Of a DNA stretch of 64,000 nucleotides, positions 18,255-26,787 are shown piece after piece. Below the pieces are notes generated by a model, which saw nothing but the letters and a program-made list of their open reading frames with translations, was not told the DNA's origin and searched no databases. Each line of letters begins with the position of its first letter. Within the stretch, counting starts at the first letter, position 1. Source of the DNA: Arenimonas composti TR7-09 = DSM 18010 (GTDB lineage: Bacteria > Pseudomonadota > Gammaproteobacteria > Xanthomonadales > Xanthomonadaceae); contig NZ_KE384525.1 in the NCBI RefSeq assembly GCF_000426365.1, forward strand, positions 159,425 to 223,424, read 5' to 3'. Made by a program: the position numbers and the translations under genes.

Positions 18255-19250
18255 TCAGTCGATCGTGCGCAGGACGTCGGCGACGGCCGCGGCGCGCGCC
18301 GCCAGGGCCGGGTCGCCGCTGGTCGCCAGGTAGACGTGCAGCGCCAGCAGGAAGGCGCGGGTGTCGTGCCGCTTCGCGAGACCGGTCTGGCTGGTGAAGG
18401 CGTCGGACCACGCCGTCATCGGCGCCGGCGCGGCCACGCGTTCGAGCCAGGCCCGCCAATCCGCGTCGTCGTGCTGGCCGCGCTGCAGCACGAACAGCAC
18501 CGGCCGCGCCAGCCGCTCCGATTCGCCGTAGACGTAGAAGTGCCCGGGCGGCGCGACCTGGCTGGCGACGGCGCCCAGGATCGCGTCGAGCTGCGGCTTC
18601 TCCAGCGCCGGATTCAGCGCGAGCTGCATCAGCAGGTCGGCGCCGTGGGCGACGCCGTGGCGCCAGCCCTCGGTTTCGTCGAAGCCGCGCCAGTCGCGCA
18701 CGGCGGCGACGTACGACGTCGCCACCTCGACCAGTTCCGCGCGCTGGCCGGCGTCGAGCCACGGCGCGAAACGATCCGTGCGCGCCACCTCCGACAGCAC
18801 CAGCGCCGCGAACGGTGCCCGGAATCCCGGCCCCGGCAGCGCGGCCGGGCGCCCGACGCAGCTCATGTCGATGCCGTCGAAATCGGCGTGGACGAGCTCG
18901 CGCTGCAGCCGTACGAGCATGGTCCGGCGCGTCACCAGGTCGAGCGCGTCGGCACGCAGCCAGTGCGCGAGTGCCGCGTAGGCGATGCCGTCGCGCACGG
19001 CCGGATCGGGATGACCCAGGCAGTCGAGCAGGCCGAGCGCGAGCCGCTGCCGGGCCCCGTCGTCGGCGACGACCCAGCCGCCGGCCTTCAGTGCCTCGAG
19101 CTCGGCGCGTGCCGGGCCACGGCCTTCGCAGGCGGCGCCGCCCTCGATCGGTCCCGGCCGGGTGACGGCATCCGCCGGCGCCGGGCAGGCCGACGCGGCG
19201 CCACCGGCGAGCAGCACCGCGAGGGTCATGGAAGCGAAGCCTGGACGCAT
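18255..19250 (-). CDS. Secreted DUF2785 domain protein
   Basis: 331 residues with a signal peptide (MTLAVLLAGGAASA, possibly with Cys22 as the mature start). The body is all-helical and matches DUF2785, with EGWRHGVAHGADLLMQLALN as the conserved core. The family has no known function. The start at 19250 was chosen because the hydrophobic signal follows directly; an ATG at residue 8 is also possible. The stop codon touches the stop of the upstream-facing isomerase gene, so the two transcripts must overlap. Confidence 0.82.
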   Translation of the reverse strand: MRPGFASMTLAVLLAGGAASACPAPADAVTRPGPIEGGAACEGRGPARAELEALKAGGWVVADDGARQRLALGLLDCLGHPDPAVRDGIAYAALAHWLRADALDLVTRRTMLVRLQRELVHADFDGIDMSCVGRPAALPGPGFRAPFAALVLSEVARTDRFAPWLDAGQRAELVEVATSYVAAVRDWRGFDETEGWRHGVAHGADLLMQLALNPALEKPQLDAILGAVASQVAPPGHFYVYGESERLARPVLFVLQRGQHDDADWRAWLERVAAPAPMTAWSDAFTSQTGLAKRHDTRAFLLALHVYLATSGDPALAARAAAVADVLRTID

Positions 19251-19325
19251 GGGCCTTCCCCGATCACGCGCGACGCGCGGCGAACTCCATCCTCCGCCAC
19301 GCGCCGGCGTGGGACAATCGCCGCG

Positions 19326-19622
19326 ATGCCCTGGTTCGTCTACCTGATCGAATGCCGCGACGGCAGCCTGTACACGGGCATCGCCACCGACGTCGCACGC
19401 CGTTTCCGCGAACATGCCGAAGGCCGCGGCGCCCGCTACACCCGCAGCCATCCGCCGGTGCGTCTGCTCGCGAGCTTCCCGCATCCGGACCGCTCGAGCG
19501 CGCTGAAGGCCGAGGCGGCGATGAAGAAGCTGACGCCGGCGGCGAAGCGCGCGTTGGCGACGTCGGCTGCCGGCGACGCCCCCGGGATCGCCGCCGCGGC
19601 GGAGGCGCCGAGTCCCGCATGA
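19326..19622 (+). CDS. GIY-YIG nuclease family protein (UPF0213-like)
   Basis: 98 residues. The single-domain GIY-YIG signature is clear: WFVYLIECRDGSLYTGIATD contains the paired motifs (here VYLI...LYTGI), followed by RRFREH and the catalytic-type Arg, and KAEAAMKKL with the metal-binding Glu. These small stand-alone nucleases have uncertain roles in DNA repair. An Ala-rich tail follows. The stop overlaps the ATG of the EamA transporter gene by 4 nt. Confidence 0.9.
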   Translation: MPWFVYLIECRDGSLYTGIATDVARRFREHAEGRGARYTRSHPPVRLLASFPHPDRSSALKAEAAMKKLTPAAKRALATSAAGDAPGIAAAAEAPSPA

Positions 19623-20521
19623 ACCCGGCGACGAAGGCGCAGTGGCAGATCCACTTCTGCGTGCTGCTGTGGGGCTTCACCGCGATCCTCGGCAAGCTGA
19701 TCACGCTGCCGGCGCTGACCCTGGTCGTGCAGCGCATGGCGATCGTCGCGCTGGTGCTGGCGCTGCTGCCGCGGGTCTGGCACGGGCTGCGCACGCTGCG
19801 GCCGCGGCTGCTGGCGACCTATGCCGGCATCGGCGTGCTGGTCGCGCTGCACTGGCTGACGTTCTACGGGGCGATCAAGCTGGCGAACGCCTCGGTCGCG
19901 GTGACCTGCATCGCCCTGGCCAGCGCGATGCTGCCGCTGGTCGAGCCCTGGGTGACCGGCTCGCGCTTCGATCCGCGCGAACTGCTGATCGGCGTCGCGG
20001 TGGTGCCCGGCGTCGCGCTGGTGGTCGGCGGCGTGCCCGAGGCGATGCACGCGGGCATCGTCGTCGGGGTGGTCTCGGCGCTGCTGGTGGCGGTGTTCGG
20101 GGCGCTGAACAAGCGCTACGTCGAGCGCGCCGACCACCTCACGGTGACCGCCGTCGAACTCGGTGCCGGCGGCGTCGTGCTCGCCCTGCTGGCGCCGCTG
20201 CTGCCGTGGTTCGGGCCGGCCTGGATCGCGCCGGGCCTGCACGACGGTGTGCTGCTGCTGATCCTCGCGCTGGCCTGCACCCTGCTGCCGTTCGCGCTGT
20301 CGCTGGTGGCGCTGCGGCACATGAGCGCGTTCTCGGCGCAGCTGGCGATCAACCTGGAGCCGGTCTACGCGATCCTGCTGGCGATCCTGCTGCTCGGCGA
20401 GCAGCGCGAGCTCGGGCCGATGTTCTATGCCGGTGTCGCGATCATCCTCGGCGGCGTGTTCGTGCACCCGTGGCTGGTGCGGCCACGGCTCAGCCCGGAC
20501 CCCGACGTACCGCCGGCGTGA
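19619..20521 (+). CDS. EamA/DMT superfamily transporter
   Basis: A 300-residue inner-membrane protein with ten predicted helices in two EamA repeats; the C-terminal repeat shows LAINLEPVYAILLAILLLGE, the usual signature near the end of the fold. Substrates of this group are small metabolites and cannot be inferred. It is coupled to the GIY-YIG gene upstream, and its last 32 nt overlap the 3' end of the convergent yaeQ gene. Confidence 0.88.
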   Translation: MNPATKAQWQIHFCVLLWGFTAILGKLITLPALTLVVQRMAIVALVLALLPRVWHGLRTLRPRLLATYAGIGVLVALHWLTFYGAIKLANASVAVTCIALASAMLPLVEPWVTGSRFDPRELLIGVAVVPGVALVVGGVPEAMHAGIVVGVVSALLVAVFGALNKRYVERADHLTVTAVELGAGGVVLALLAPLLPWFGPAWIAPGLHDGVLLLILALACTLLPFALSLVALRHMSAFSAQLAINLEPVYAILLAILLLGEQRELGPMFYAGVAIILGGVFVHPWLVRPRLSPDPDVPPA

Positions 20522-21035
20522 GCTCGAGGTTCCAGTCGCCGTCGATCAGCTGCACGACGCCGTCCTGGACCAGCACCTGGAAGCTCATGCCGCGCGCGAG
20601 CCGCGTCGCCAGCGCCGCGGTGGTCTCGGGACGCACGTCGAGCACGGTCAGGTTGCGGCAACGCGCCAGCGCGTCGGCGTTCTTCTCCCACCACAGGTCG
20701 GCGGCGCGGCCGCCGGTGGTGATGACGACGACTTCGCCGGCGCGGCCGCAGGCCTTGCGCACGCGCGACTCGTCCGGCTGCCCCAGGTCGATCCACTGCT
20801 CGATCGCACCGGTGAGGTCACGCCGCCAGAGGTCGGGTTCGTCGTCGCTGCTGATGCCGCGGCCGAAGGCCAGACGCTCGTCCGCGAACAGGGCGAACGC
20901 GAGCACCCGCGCCATCAGGCGCTCGTCGGTTTCCGATGGGTGCTGCGCGAGCACGAGCGCGTGCGTGCCGTAGTGGTGGCGGTCCATGTCGGAGACCTGC
21001 AGTTCGGCCTTGTGGACGGTGGATTTGAGGGCCAT
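20490..21035 (-). CDS. yaeQ: YaeQ family protein
   Basis: 181 residues, full length for YaeQ, with a PD-(D/E)xK nuclease-like fold. MALKSTVHKAELQVSDMDRH at the start and GQPDESRVRKACGRA in the middle are family hallmarks. YaeQ was reported to affect transcription elongation in place of RfaH in E. coli, but its true role is uncertain. The reading frame extends 32 nt into the convergent EamA gene, a coding-coding 3' overlap. Confidence 0.93.
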   Translation of the reverse strand: MALKSTVHKAELQVSDMDRHHYGTHALVLAQHPSETDERLMARVLAFALFADERLAFGRGISSDDEPDLWRRDLTGAIEQWIDLGQPDESRVRKACGRAGEVVVITTGGRAADLWWEKNADALARCRNLTVLDVRPETTAALATRLARGMSFQVLVQDGVVQLIDGDWNLELTPAVRRGPG

Positions 21036-21184
21036 GGGCGGGGCTTCCGGGGCGGGCCCGGGAGCTTGCAGGATTCGCCGAGCGGGCGCATCCCCGTCGC
21101 GGCCCGGGAACCCGGCCGCGGTTGACCGCCGCGGCGCCGGCCGTGGACACTGGCCGGCGGGGATTGCCGTCGGGGAAAACGTCC

Positions 21185-21778
21185 ATGTCGATTTTCGACC
21201 GGATCAGGAAGCTGTTCGGGAGTGGCGACGTCGCGCCAGCGGCGCCCGTGCGCCACGACATCACCGGCGAGACACCGCTGGTGCCGGCCACGAAGCCGAA
21301 GGCGAACGAGCGCCGCGTCAAGCCGCGGGTGAACGCACGGCCCGGCACGCGCATCCTCGTCGTCGACGACTCCGCGACGATCGTCGCGCTGCTCTCGCGC
21401 ATGCTGCGCCAGAACGGCTACGAGGTCGTCGAAGCCGGCGACGCCGAGAGCGCCCTGGAACTCGCGCGCGCGCAGTTGCCGGAGCTGATCTTCCTCGACA
21501 TCGTGCTGCCCGGCATGGACGGATTCGCCGCACTGCGCCAGCTGCGCCGCGACCCGTACACGCGCGACATCCCGGTGATCATGATCAGCGGCAACGAGCA
21601 GGCCACCGAGCAGTTCTACGTGCATCGCATCGGCGCCGACGACTTCATGAAGAAGCCGTTCTCGCGACCGGAAGTGTTCGCCCGCATCGAGCGCCTGCTC
21701 GACGCCACCCGCATCCCGCGCCGCCTGTCGCAGCTGCCGCCGAAGGCCGAGGAACACGACGACGAAAGCGCCGCCTGA
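21185..21778 (+). CDS. Single-domain response regulator with N-terminal extension
   Basis: 197 residues: about 55 unconserved N-terminal residues (starting MSIFDRIRKLFG, amphipathic and perhaps a membrane or partner contact), then a receiver domain with ILVVDDS, phospho-Asp in IFLDIVLPGMDG, and KKPF. There is no output domain, so it probably acts by protein contact, in the manner of PilG/CheY-like regulators. GGGGA lies upstream of ATG 21185. Its stop codon is inside a strong intrinsic terminator. Its neighbour on the other strand is a c-di-GMP pair, but no cognate kinase is adjacent. Confidence 0.9.
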   Translation: MSIFDRIRKLFGSGDVAPAAPVRHDITGETPLVPATKPKANERRVKPRVNARPGTRILVVDDSATIVALLSRMLRQNGYEVVEAGDAESALELARAQLPELIFLDIVLPGMDGFAALRQLRRDPYTRDIPVIMISGNEQATEQFYVHRIGADDFMKKPFSRPEVFARIERLLDATRIPRRLSQLPPKAEEHDDESAA

Positions 21779-21790
21779 GGGCGGCGTTTT
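21765..21790 (+). terminator. Intrinsic terminator over the stop codon of the REC gene
   Basis: Stem CGCCGCC/GGCGGCG with loop TGAG, extended by AAAG on the left pairing with TTTT on the right. The TGA stop lies in the loop. It is followed by a T-run, as expected for a rho-independent terminator. Confidence 0.85.
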
Positions 21791-21875
21791 CGCGATCTGT
21801 GACCGGGCGCACGGATTTTCCGTGACGGCCAGCGCGAAATGGGGCCGTTGTCGATGCCCCCGTAGCCGAAGCCCG

Positions 21876-21905
21876 CGCCGGTGCCCCCGCACCGGCGTTC
21901 TTCTT
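21876..21905 (+). terminator. Second intrinsic terminator-like hairpin
   Basis: CGCCGGTGC pairs perfectly with GCACCGGCG around a CCCC loop and is followed by TTCTTCTT. It lies 98 bp after the REC gene. It may back up the first terminator; no gene lies between. Confidence 0.65.
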
Positions 21906-21922
21906 CCCGCCGCCCACGCAAT

Positions 21923-22036
21923 GTAGGAGCGGCTTCAGCCGCGATGCCTTTCCCTTTCTCGCGGGGACGCAGGATCGCGGCTGAAGCCGCTCCTACAGGG
22001 GGGAGGATGCAGGATCGCGGCTGAAGCCGCTCCTAC
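21923..22036. repeat. REP cluster of three, type I
   Basis: One forward copy (21923-21945) and two inverted copies (21974-21996 and 22014-22036). The last overlaps the 3' end of the EAL gene: its GTAG supplies that gene's TAG stop at 22035-22033. Confidence 0.95.
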
Positions 22037-23286
22037 GGCATGACGCCGGCCAGGGATGCGATGAACTCGGCCGCCGGCACCGGCCTGCCGATCAGGTAGC
22101 CCTGCACGACATCGCAGTCGAGCGCACGCAGCGCTTCCAGCGTCGCGGCATCCTCGACGCCCTCGGCGACCACGCGGATGTCGAGGTGGTGGGCGAAGTG
22201 GATCATCGCCTCGACCAGCCGGGTCGAGCGCGGCGAGGACAGCATGCCGGTGACGAAGGACCGGTCCATCTTCAGTTCGGTCGCCGGGAACTCGCGCAGG
22301 TAGGCGAACGAGGAATTGCCGACGCCGAAATCGTCGATCGCGATGCCGACCCCGAGTTCGCCGAGCCGGCTCAGGATGTGCGCGCCGCGTTCGAGGTCGG
22401 CGATGATCGCGGTCTCGGTGACCTCGATCGTCACCTCGCCCGGGTCGACGTCCCACAGCGACAGCGCGTCCGACAGGTGTTCGACCAGGCCGCGTTCGAC
22501 GAAGGCCACCGCCGACAGGTTGATCGACACCGGCAGCGCGATGCCGAGCCGACGGGCGTCGGCGATGTGCTTGAAGGTCGCGTTGACGCTCCAGCGCGTC
22601 AGGTCGGCGACCAGGCCCGAGGTTTCCGCGAGTTCGACGAACAGCGAGGGGCTGACCGCGCCCTGCCCCGGGTCGTGCCAGCGCGCCAGCGCCTCGGCGC
22701 CGGCGATGCGGTTCGTGCGCAGGTCGAGGAAGGGCTGCAGGTCGACCGTCAGGGCACCGCCGTGGATCGCGTCGCGCAGCGCCGCGGGATCGACGTCGAG
22801 GCTGAAGTCGCGCGCCGGGCTGATCGCCAGCCGGTCGGCCGAGCCGCGCGCCAGCGCCAGCGCGGCCTCTGCATGGCGGTACAGATGGTCGGCGTCGCGG
22901 CCGTGTTCGGGCGAGGTGGCGATGCCGATCGCGACCTGCACGCGCAGTGGCTGACCGTCGAGCTGCTGGGCGAGCTCGAATTCGCGCAGCAGCCGGGTCG
23001 CCGCCAGGGCCGCCATCGCCGGCTCGGAAAGGCTGTTGAGCAGGATCAGGAATTCGCCCGGGCCGAGCCGCAGCACCGTGTCGTCCGGGCGCATCACCGC
23101 CTGCGCGCGCAGGCGCACCAGTTCGACCAGCGCCTCCGCGCGCAGGTGGCCGTGCAGGATGCCGAAACGGCCGAGGCCCTCGATCGACAGCAGCAGCAGG
23201 CCGAGCGGGCGGCCGGCAGCGGCGGCGGCGTCGATGCCGGCCTGCAGGCGTTCGAACAGCGGGCGGCCGCGCAGGATGGAGCTCAC
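22033..23286 (-). CDS. EAL-domain c-di-GMP phosphodiesterase with degenerate GGDEF
   Basis: 417 residues. GTG at 23286 overlaps the HD-GYP gene stop as GTGA. The N-terminal GGDEF domain is inactive by sequence: its signature reads GPGEF (75-79). The EAL domain keeps GAEALARW (198-200), the NLS segment, EVTETAI, IDDFGVGNSS, ELKMDRSF and VVAEGVED, so hydrolysis of c-di-GMP to pGpG is expected. Coupling to the HD-GYP gene suggests one regulatory unit. The C-terminus AGVMP ends at a TAG contributed by an adjoining REP. Confidence 0.92.
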   Translation of the reverse strand: MSSILRGRPLFERLQAGIDAAAAAGRPLGLLLLSIEGLGRFGILHGHLRAEALVELVRLRAQAVMRPDDTVLRLGPGEFLILLNSLSEPAMAALAATRLLREFELAQQLDGQPLRVQVAIGIATSPEHGRDADHLYRHAEAALALARGSADRLAISPARDFSLDVDPAALRDAIHGGALTVDLQPFLDLRTNRIAGAEALARWHDPGQGAVSPSLFVELAETSGLVADLTRWSVNATFKHIADARRLGIALPVSINLSAVAFVERGLVEHLSDALSLWDVDPGEVTIEVTETAIIADLERGAHILSRLGELGVGIAIDDFGVGNSSFAYLREFPATELKMDRSFVTGMLSSPRSTRLVEAMIHFAHHLDIRVVAEGVEDAATLEALRALDCDVVQGYLIGRPVPAAEFIASLAGVMP

Positions 23287-24497
23287 GTCAGGTAGAGGTC
23301 CGAAGGATTGAGGCCGTAGGCGCCGGGCTCGAGCGCGGCGACGATGGTCACCGGGCCGCCGCGTTCGTCGGCGACCGTCATCAGGTCGACGTCGCGGAAG
23401 GGCTGGTAGCGCTCCTTGTCGGCGGTCAGCAGCAGCATCACCCGCGGCCGCAGCCGGCGCGCCTGGTTCTGCGCCATCACGATGCCGACCTGGCCGGTGC
23501 TCAGCTCGACCAGCGAGCCGGTCGGATAGACGCCGAGCGCCTGCATGAACTGCTCGACCAGCTCGCCCTGGAACAGCTGGTTGCCGGCCCGGTAGATCGT
23601 CTGCAGCGCCTCGTGCCGCGACACCGCGCGCTTGTGCGGCCTGCTGCTGGTCAGCGCGTCGTAGGTGTCCGCGAGCGCGCCGATGCGGCCGGCCAGCGGG
23701 ATTTCCAGGCCCTTCTGGCCACGCGGGTAGCCGCCGCCGTCGTGGCGCTCGTGATGGCCGGCGATCATCTCGCGGACCCAGGTGCCGCCGATGCCGGCGG
23801 CCTCGATCGTGCGCAGGCCTTCCTCGACGTGCGACTGGATCCGCCGCCGGCCCTCGGTGCTCAGCGGGCGATGGTGGTTGAACAGGGTCTCGGGCACCCG
23901 CGCCTTGCCGATGTCGAGCAGCAGGCCGCCGGTGGCCAGTTCGACCAGTACCTCGCGCGGCAGCGCCAGCTGGCGGCCGAGCGCGGTGGCCAGCGCGCTG
24001 CAGTTCACCGCGTGCGAATACGCGTAGTCGTCGCGCTTCATCAGCCCGACCAGCCAGAACATCGCATCGGCATTGCGCAACAGGCTGCCGACCATGTGCT
24101 CCATCGCCTCGCGGACCTCGGCGCCGGACAGCTGGCGGCCCTCGCGGACGTCGCCGATCAGGCGTGAGGCCAGCGCGTGCACCTCGTCGCGCACCGCCAG
24201 CGCGCGCGGCAGCTCCTCGAGCAGGTCGGCGGTGTCGACCCAGGGCTTGCCGCCACGCGGAAGCCCGGACGGGCCGGTCTCCAGCGCCTCGACGGCCTGT
24301 GGATCGGGACCGGGGCCGCGTTCGACATCGACGAAGACGCTGGTGCACCAGGCCGCGAGCAGCTCGAGCTGCGCGTCGGTCTCGATGAAGAAGCCCTGGA
24401 AAGGGAAAGGCGTGCCGACCCAGTCGCGGTCCAGGCGACTGACGAACATACCCTTCCTGAGCAGGCCCACCAGGACCCGCTCTTCATGCAACGCCAT
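23283..24497 (-). CDS. DUF3391/HD-GYP protein with altered HD motif
   Basis: 404 residues: an N-terminal DUF3391-like domain (about 1-120), then HD-GYP. Several metal and signature residues are present, including SHAVNCSALA (His162), GHHERHDGGGYPRG (His248/249 and GYP 256-258) and LADTYDALTS. At the key doublet the protein reads LLLDIGK: Leu194 replaces the expected His before Asp195. Phosphodiesterase activity is therefore doubtful, and it may be a c-di-GMP sensor or regulator of the EAL partner. Its start is only 35 bp from that of the divergent cyclase. Confidence 0.92.
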   Translation of the reverse strand: MALHEERVLVGLLRKGMFVSRLDRDWVGTPFPFQGFFIETDAQLELLAAWCTSVFVDVERGPGPDPQAVEALETGPSGLPRGGKPWVDTADLLEELPRALAVRDEVHALASRLIGDVREGRQLSGAEVREAMEHMVGSLLRNADAMFWLVGLMKRDDYAYSHAVNCSALATALGRQLALPREVLVELATGGLLLDIGKARVPETLFNHHRPLSTEGRRRIQSHVEEGLRTIEAAGIGGTWVREMIAGHHERHDGGGYPRGQKGLEIPLAGRIGALADTYDALTSSRPHKRAVSRHEALQTIYRAGNQLFQGELVEQFMQALGVYPTGSLVELSTGQVGIVMAQNQARRLRPRVMLLLTADKERYQPFRDVDLMTVADERGGPVTIVAALEPGAYGLNPSDLYLT

Positions 24498-24532
24498 CGG
24501 CCGCGCGCTCCCCTTGCCGGTCGGGGAGTAGC

Positions 24533-25741
24533 ATGCCGTATCCGGACCATCCTGCGCACGCCATGGCCGACCCGCAGTTGCCGCTGGACCCGCGAACGAT
24601 TTTCCTGCTGGCGACGCTGATGATCCTGCTCAACGGCGCGGTGCTGGGGCTGATGCACCGCAGCCTGGTCGCCGACGTGCAGCCCGCCGCCTCGGCCTGG
24701 CGCATCGGCACCCTGCTGGTCGCGATGGGCTGCCTGCTGCAGGCGCTGCAGACCTGGCTGCCGCCGATGCTCGCCCTTGGCCTGTCGAACGGCCTGCTGC
24801 TGGCCGGACTGACCGGCTACGTGCTGTCGCTGCGCCTGTTCGACGGCCGCGGCTGGCACCGCTGGCTGTTGCTGCCGACGCTGTTCGGCACCCTCGGCGT
24901 ACTGTGGTTCATCGAGGTGCAGCCGGACCTGCCGGCGCGCATCGTCACGATGTCGGCGGCGATGTGCGTGATCCTGCTGGCCTGCGTGCGCGAACTGCGG
25001 CGCGAACGCCCGGCGGAGGCGATGACCAGCCGGCGGGTGCTGACCCTGATCTTCGCGCTGGTGGCGCTGCTCACCGCGGCGCGGCTCGGCATCACTGTCT
25101 ACGCGCCGCCGGCCGGCAGCAATCTGCTGCAGCGGATGGGCCTGGTGCACATGCTGGCGCTGCTGGTGACGACCGCGCTGCCTGTGATCGGCACCACCGC
25201 CTTCGTGCTGATGTGCCTGGAGCGCATCCGCGGGCAGTGGCAGCAGGCGGCGTCGACCGACTACCTGACCAGCCTCGCCAACCGCCGTACCGTCGCCGAG
25301 GCCGGCGAACGCGCCCTGCACGCGGCCCGGCGGCAGCAGACGCCGCTGGCGGTGGCGATCATCGACGTCGACCACTTCAAGGTCGTGAACGACACCTGGG
25401 GACATGCGATCGGCGACCACGTGCTGCGCCATCTCGCCCGGCTGCTGGTCGACACCGCCCGCCGCAGCGACCTGCCGGGGCGCTACGGCGGCGAGGAATT
25501 CGTGCTGCTGCTCGAGGGCTCCGACGCCGGCCAGGCGGTGGCGGCCGGCGAACGTTTCCGCACGGCGCTCGCCGCCAGTCCCTGCGAGATCGCCGATGCG
25601 CCGCGGCCACTGACGGTGTCGATCGGCGTCGCCGTGCTGGATCCGGCCGACCGCAGCTTCGACGACCTGCTGCGGCGCGCCGACGCCGCCCTCTACGCCG
25701 CCAAGTCCGCCGGTCGCGACCGCCTGCACCTCGCCCCCTGA
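24533..25741 (+). CDS. Membrane-bound diguanylate cyclase
   Basis: 402 residues. About seven hydrophobic helices fill the first 225 residues, an uncharacterised membrane sensor region. The C-terminal GGDEF domain has VDHFKVVNDTWGHAIGD, an intact GGEEF (319-323) and an I-site RRSD (310-313) at the correct five-residue spacing, so synthesis of c-di-GMP with product inhibition is expected. ATG 24533 has GGGGAG four nt upstream; ATG 24563 is an alternative that removes ten residues. It is divergent from the HD-GYP/EAL pair. Confidence 0.93.
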   Translation: MPYPDHPAHAMADPQLPLDPRTIFLLATLMILLNGAVLGLMHRSLVADVQPAASAWRIGTLLVAMGCLLQALQTWLPPMLALGLSNGLLLAGLTGYVLSLRLFDGRGWHRWLLLPTLFGTLGVLWFIEVQPDLPARIVTMSAAMCVILLACVRELRRERPAEAMTSRRVLTLIFALVALLTAARLGITVYAPPAGSNLLQRMGLVHMLALLVTTALPVIGTTAFVLMCLERIRGQWQQAASTDYLTSLANRRTVAEAGERALHAARRQQTPLAVAIIDVDHFKVVNDTWGHAIGDHVLRHLARLLVDTARRSDLPGRYGGEEFVLLLEGSDAGQAVAAGERFRTALAASPCEIADAPRPLTVSIGVAVLDPADRSFDDLLRRADAALYAAKSAGRDRLHLAP

Positions 25742-25881
25742 AACCAGGGAGACACGGGAGCCGAAGCGGGGGCGGAAACGGGGTCGGGGTACATTCCGGG
25801 ACTTCCGCCACGTTCGCCGGCCCCGCGGCATCGGATCCCATGCCTCCGGGCTCGGCCCATCCACCCCGAAGGAGCACCGTG

Positions 25882-26787
25882 ATGACGACCCGCCGTGCAT
25901 TCCTCGCCGCTTCCGCCGCCCTCGCCGCCAGCGCCGCGCTCCCGGCGGCCGCCTCGACGCTCGTGCCGGTGATCGAACGCCGCGCGATTCCCGCCACCGG
26001 CGAAACCGTGCCCGCGATCGGCATGGGTACCTCCGGCAGCTTCGAGGTCGACGCCGCCGGTCGCGAGCCGCTGAAGGAGGTGCTGCGCCGCTTCGTCGCC
26101 GGCGGCGCCAGCGTCATCGACACCTCGCCGAACTATTCGAATGCCGAAGACGTCGTCGGCGACCTGCTGCACGAGCTCGGCCTGCGCGAGCGCATCTGGC
26201 TGGCGACCAAGCTCGCCGCCGACGACCGCGCCGCCGGCCAGGCGCAGTTCGCCGATTCGCTGCGCCGCCTGCGCACCGACCGGGTGGAGCTGCTGGCGGT
26301 GCACAACCTGCGCGACTGGCGCACCCAGCTGGCGCTGGCGCGCGATCTGAAGGCCCAGGGCAAGGTGAAATACGTCGGCCTGACCCATTACCGCGACGAG
26401 GCGCACGACGAACTCGCCGACATCGTCGCCGCCGAGAAACCCGACTGGGTGCAGATCAACTACTCGGTGTCGGCGGCGAATGCGGCGAAGCGGGTGCTGC
26501 CGGTGGCGCTGGACAACGGCGTCGCGGTGATGATCAACCGGGCCTTCGACGACGGCCGCCTGTTCGCCCGCGTCGCCGGGCGGCCGCTGCCGGCCTGGGC
26601 CGGCGAGGTCGGCGTGAGTTCGTGGGCGCAGATGTTCCTGAAGTTCGCGCTTTCGCACCCGGCGGTCACCGTCGTGATCCCCGCCACCGGCAAGCCGGAG
26701 CGGCAGAGCGACAACCTGCTCGCCGGCGGCGGCCCCTGGCTCGACGCCGCGCAGCAGGCCGAACTCGTGGCGATGTTCGCCGGATGA
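25882..26787 (+). CDS. Aldo/keto reductase with twin-arginine signal
   Basis: 301 residues. The N-terminus TTRRAFLAASAALAAS has a twin-arginine motif and hydrophobic run, so export by Tat is likely, which is unusual for this normally cytosolic fold. The barrel shows the active-site Asp and Tyr in VIDTSPNYSNAE, Lys in WLATKLA and His in LLAVHNL, the standard tetrad. NAD(P)H-dependent reduction of a carbonyl is expected; the substrate is unknown. AAGGAG precedes the start. The stop overlaps the ATG of the next gene. Confidence 0.88.
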   Translation: MTTRRAFLAASAALAASAALPAAASTLVPVIERRAIPATGETVPAIGMGTSGSFEVDAAGREPLKEVLRRFVAGGASVIDTSPNYSNAEDVVGDLLHELGLRERIWLATKLAADDRAAGQAQFADSLRRLRTDRVELLAVHNLRDWRTQLALARDLKAQGKVKYVGLTHYRDEAHDELADIVAAEKPDWVQINYSVSAANAAKRVLPVALDNGVAVMINRAFDDGRLFARVAGRPLPAWAGEVGVSSWAQMFLKFALSHPAVTVVIPATGKPERQSDNLLAGGGPWLDAAQQAELVAMFAG

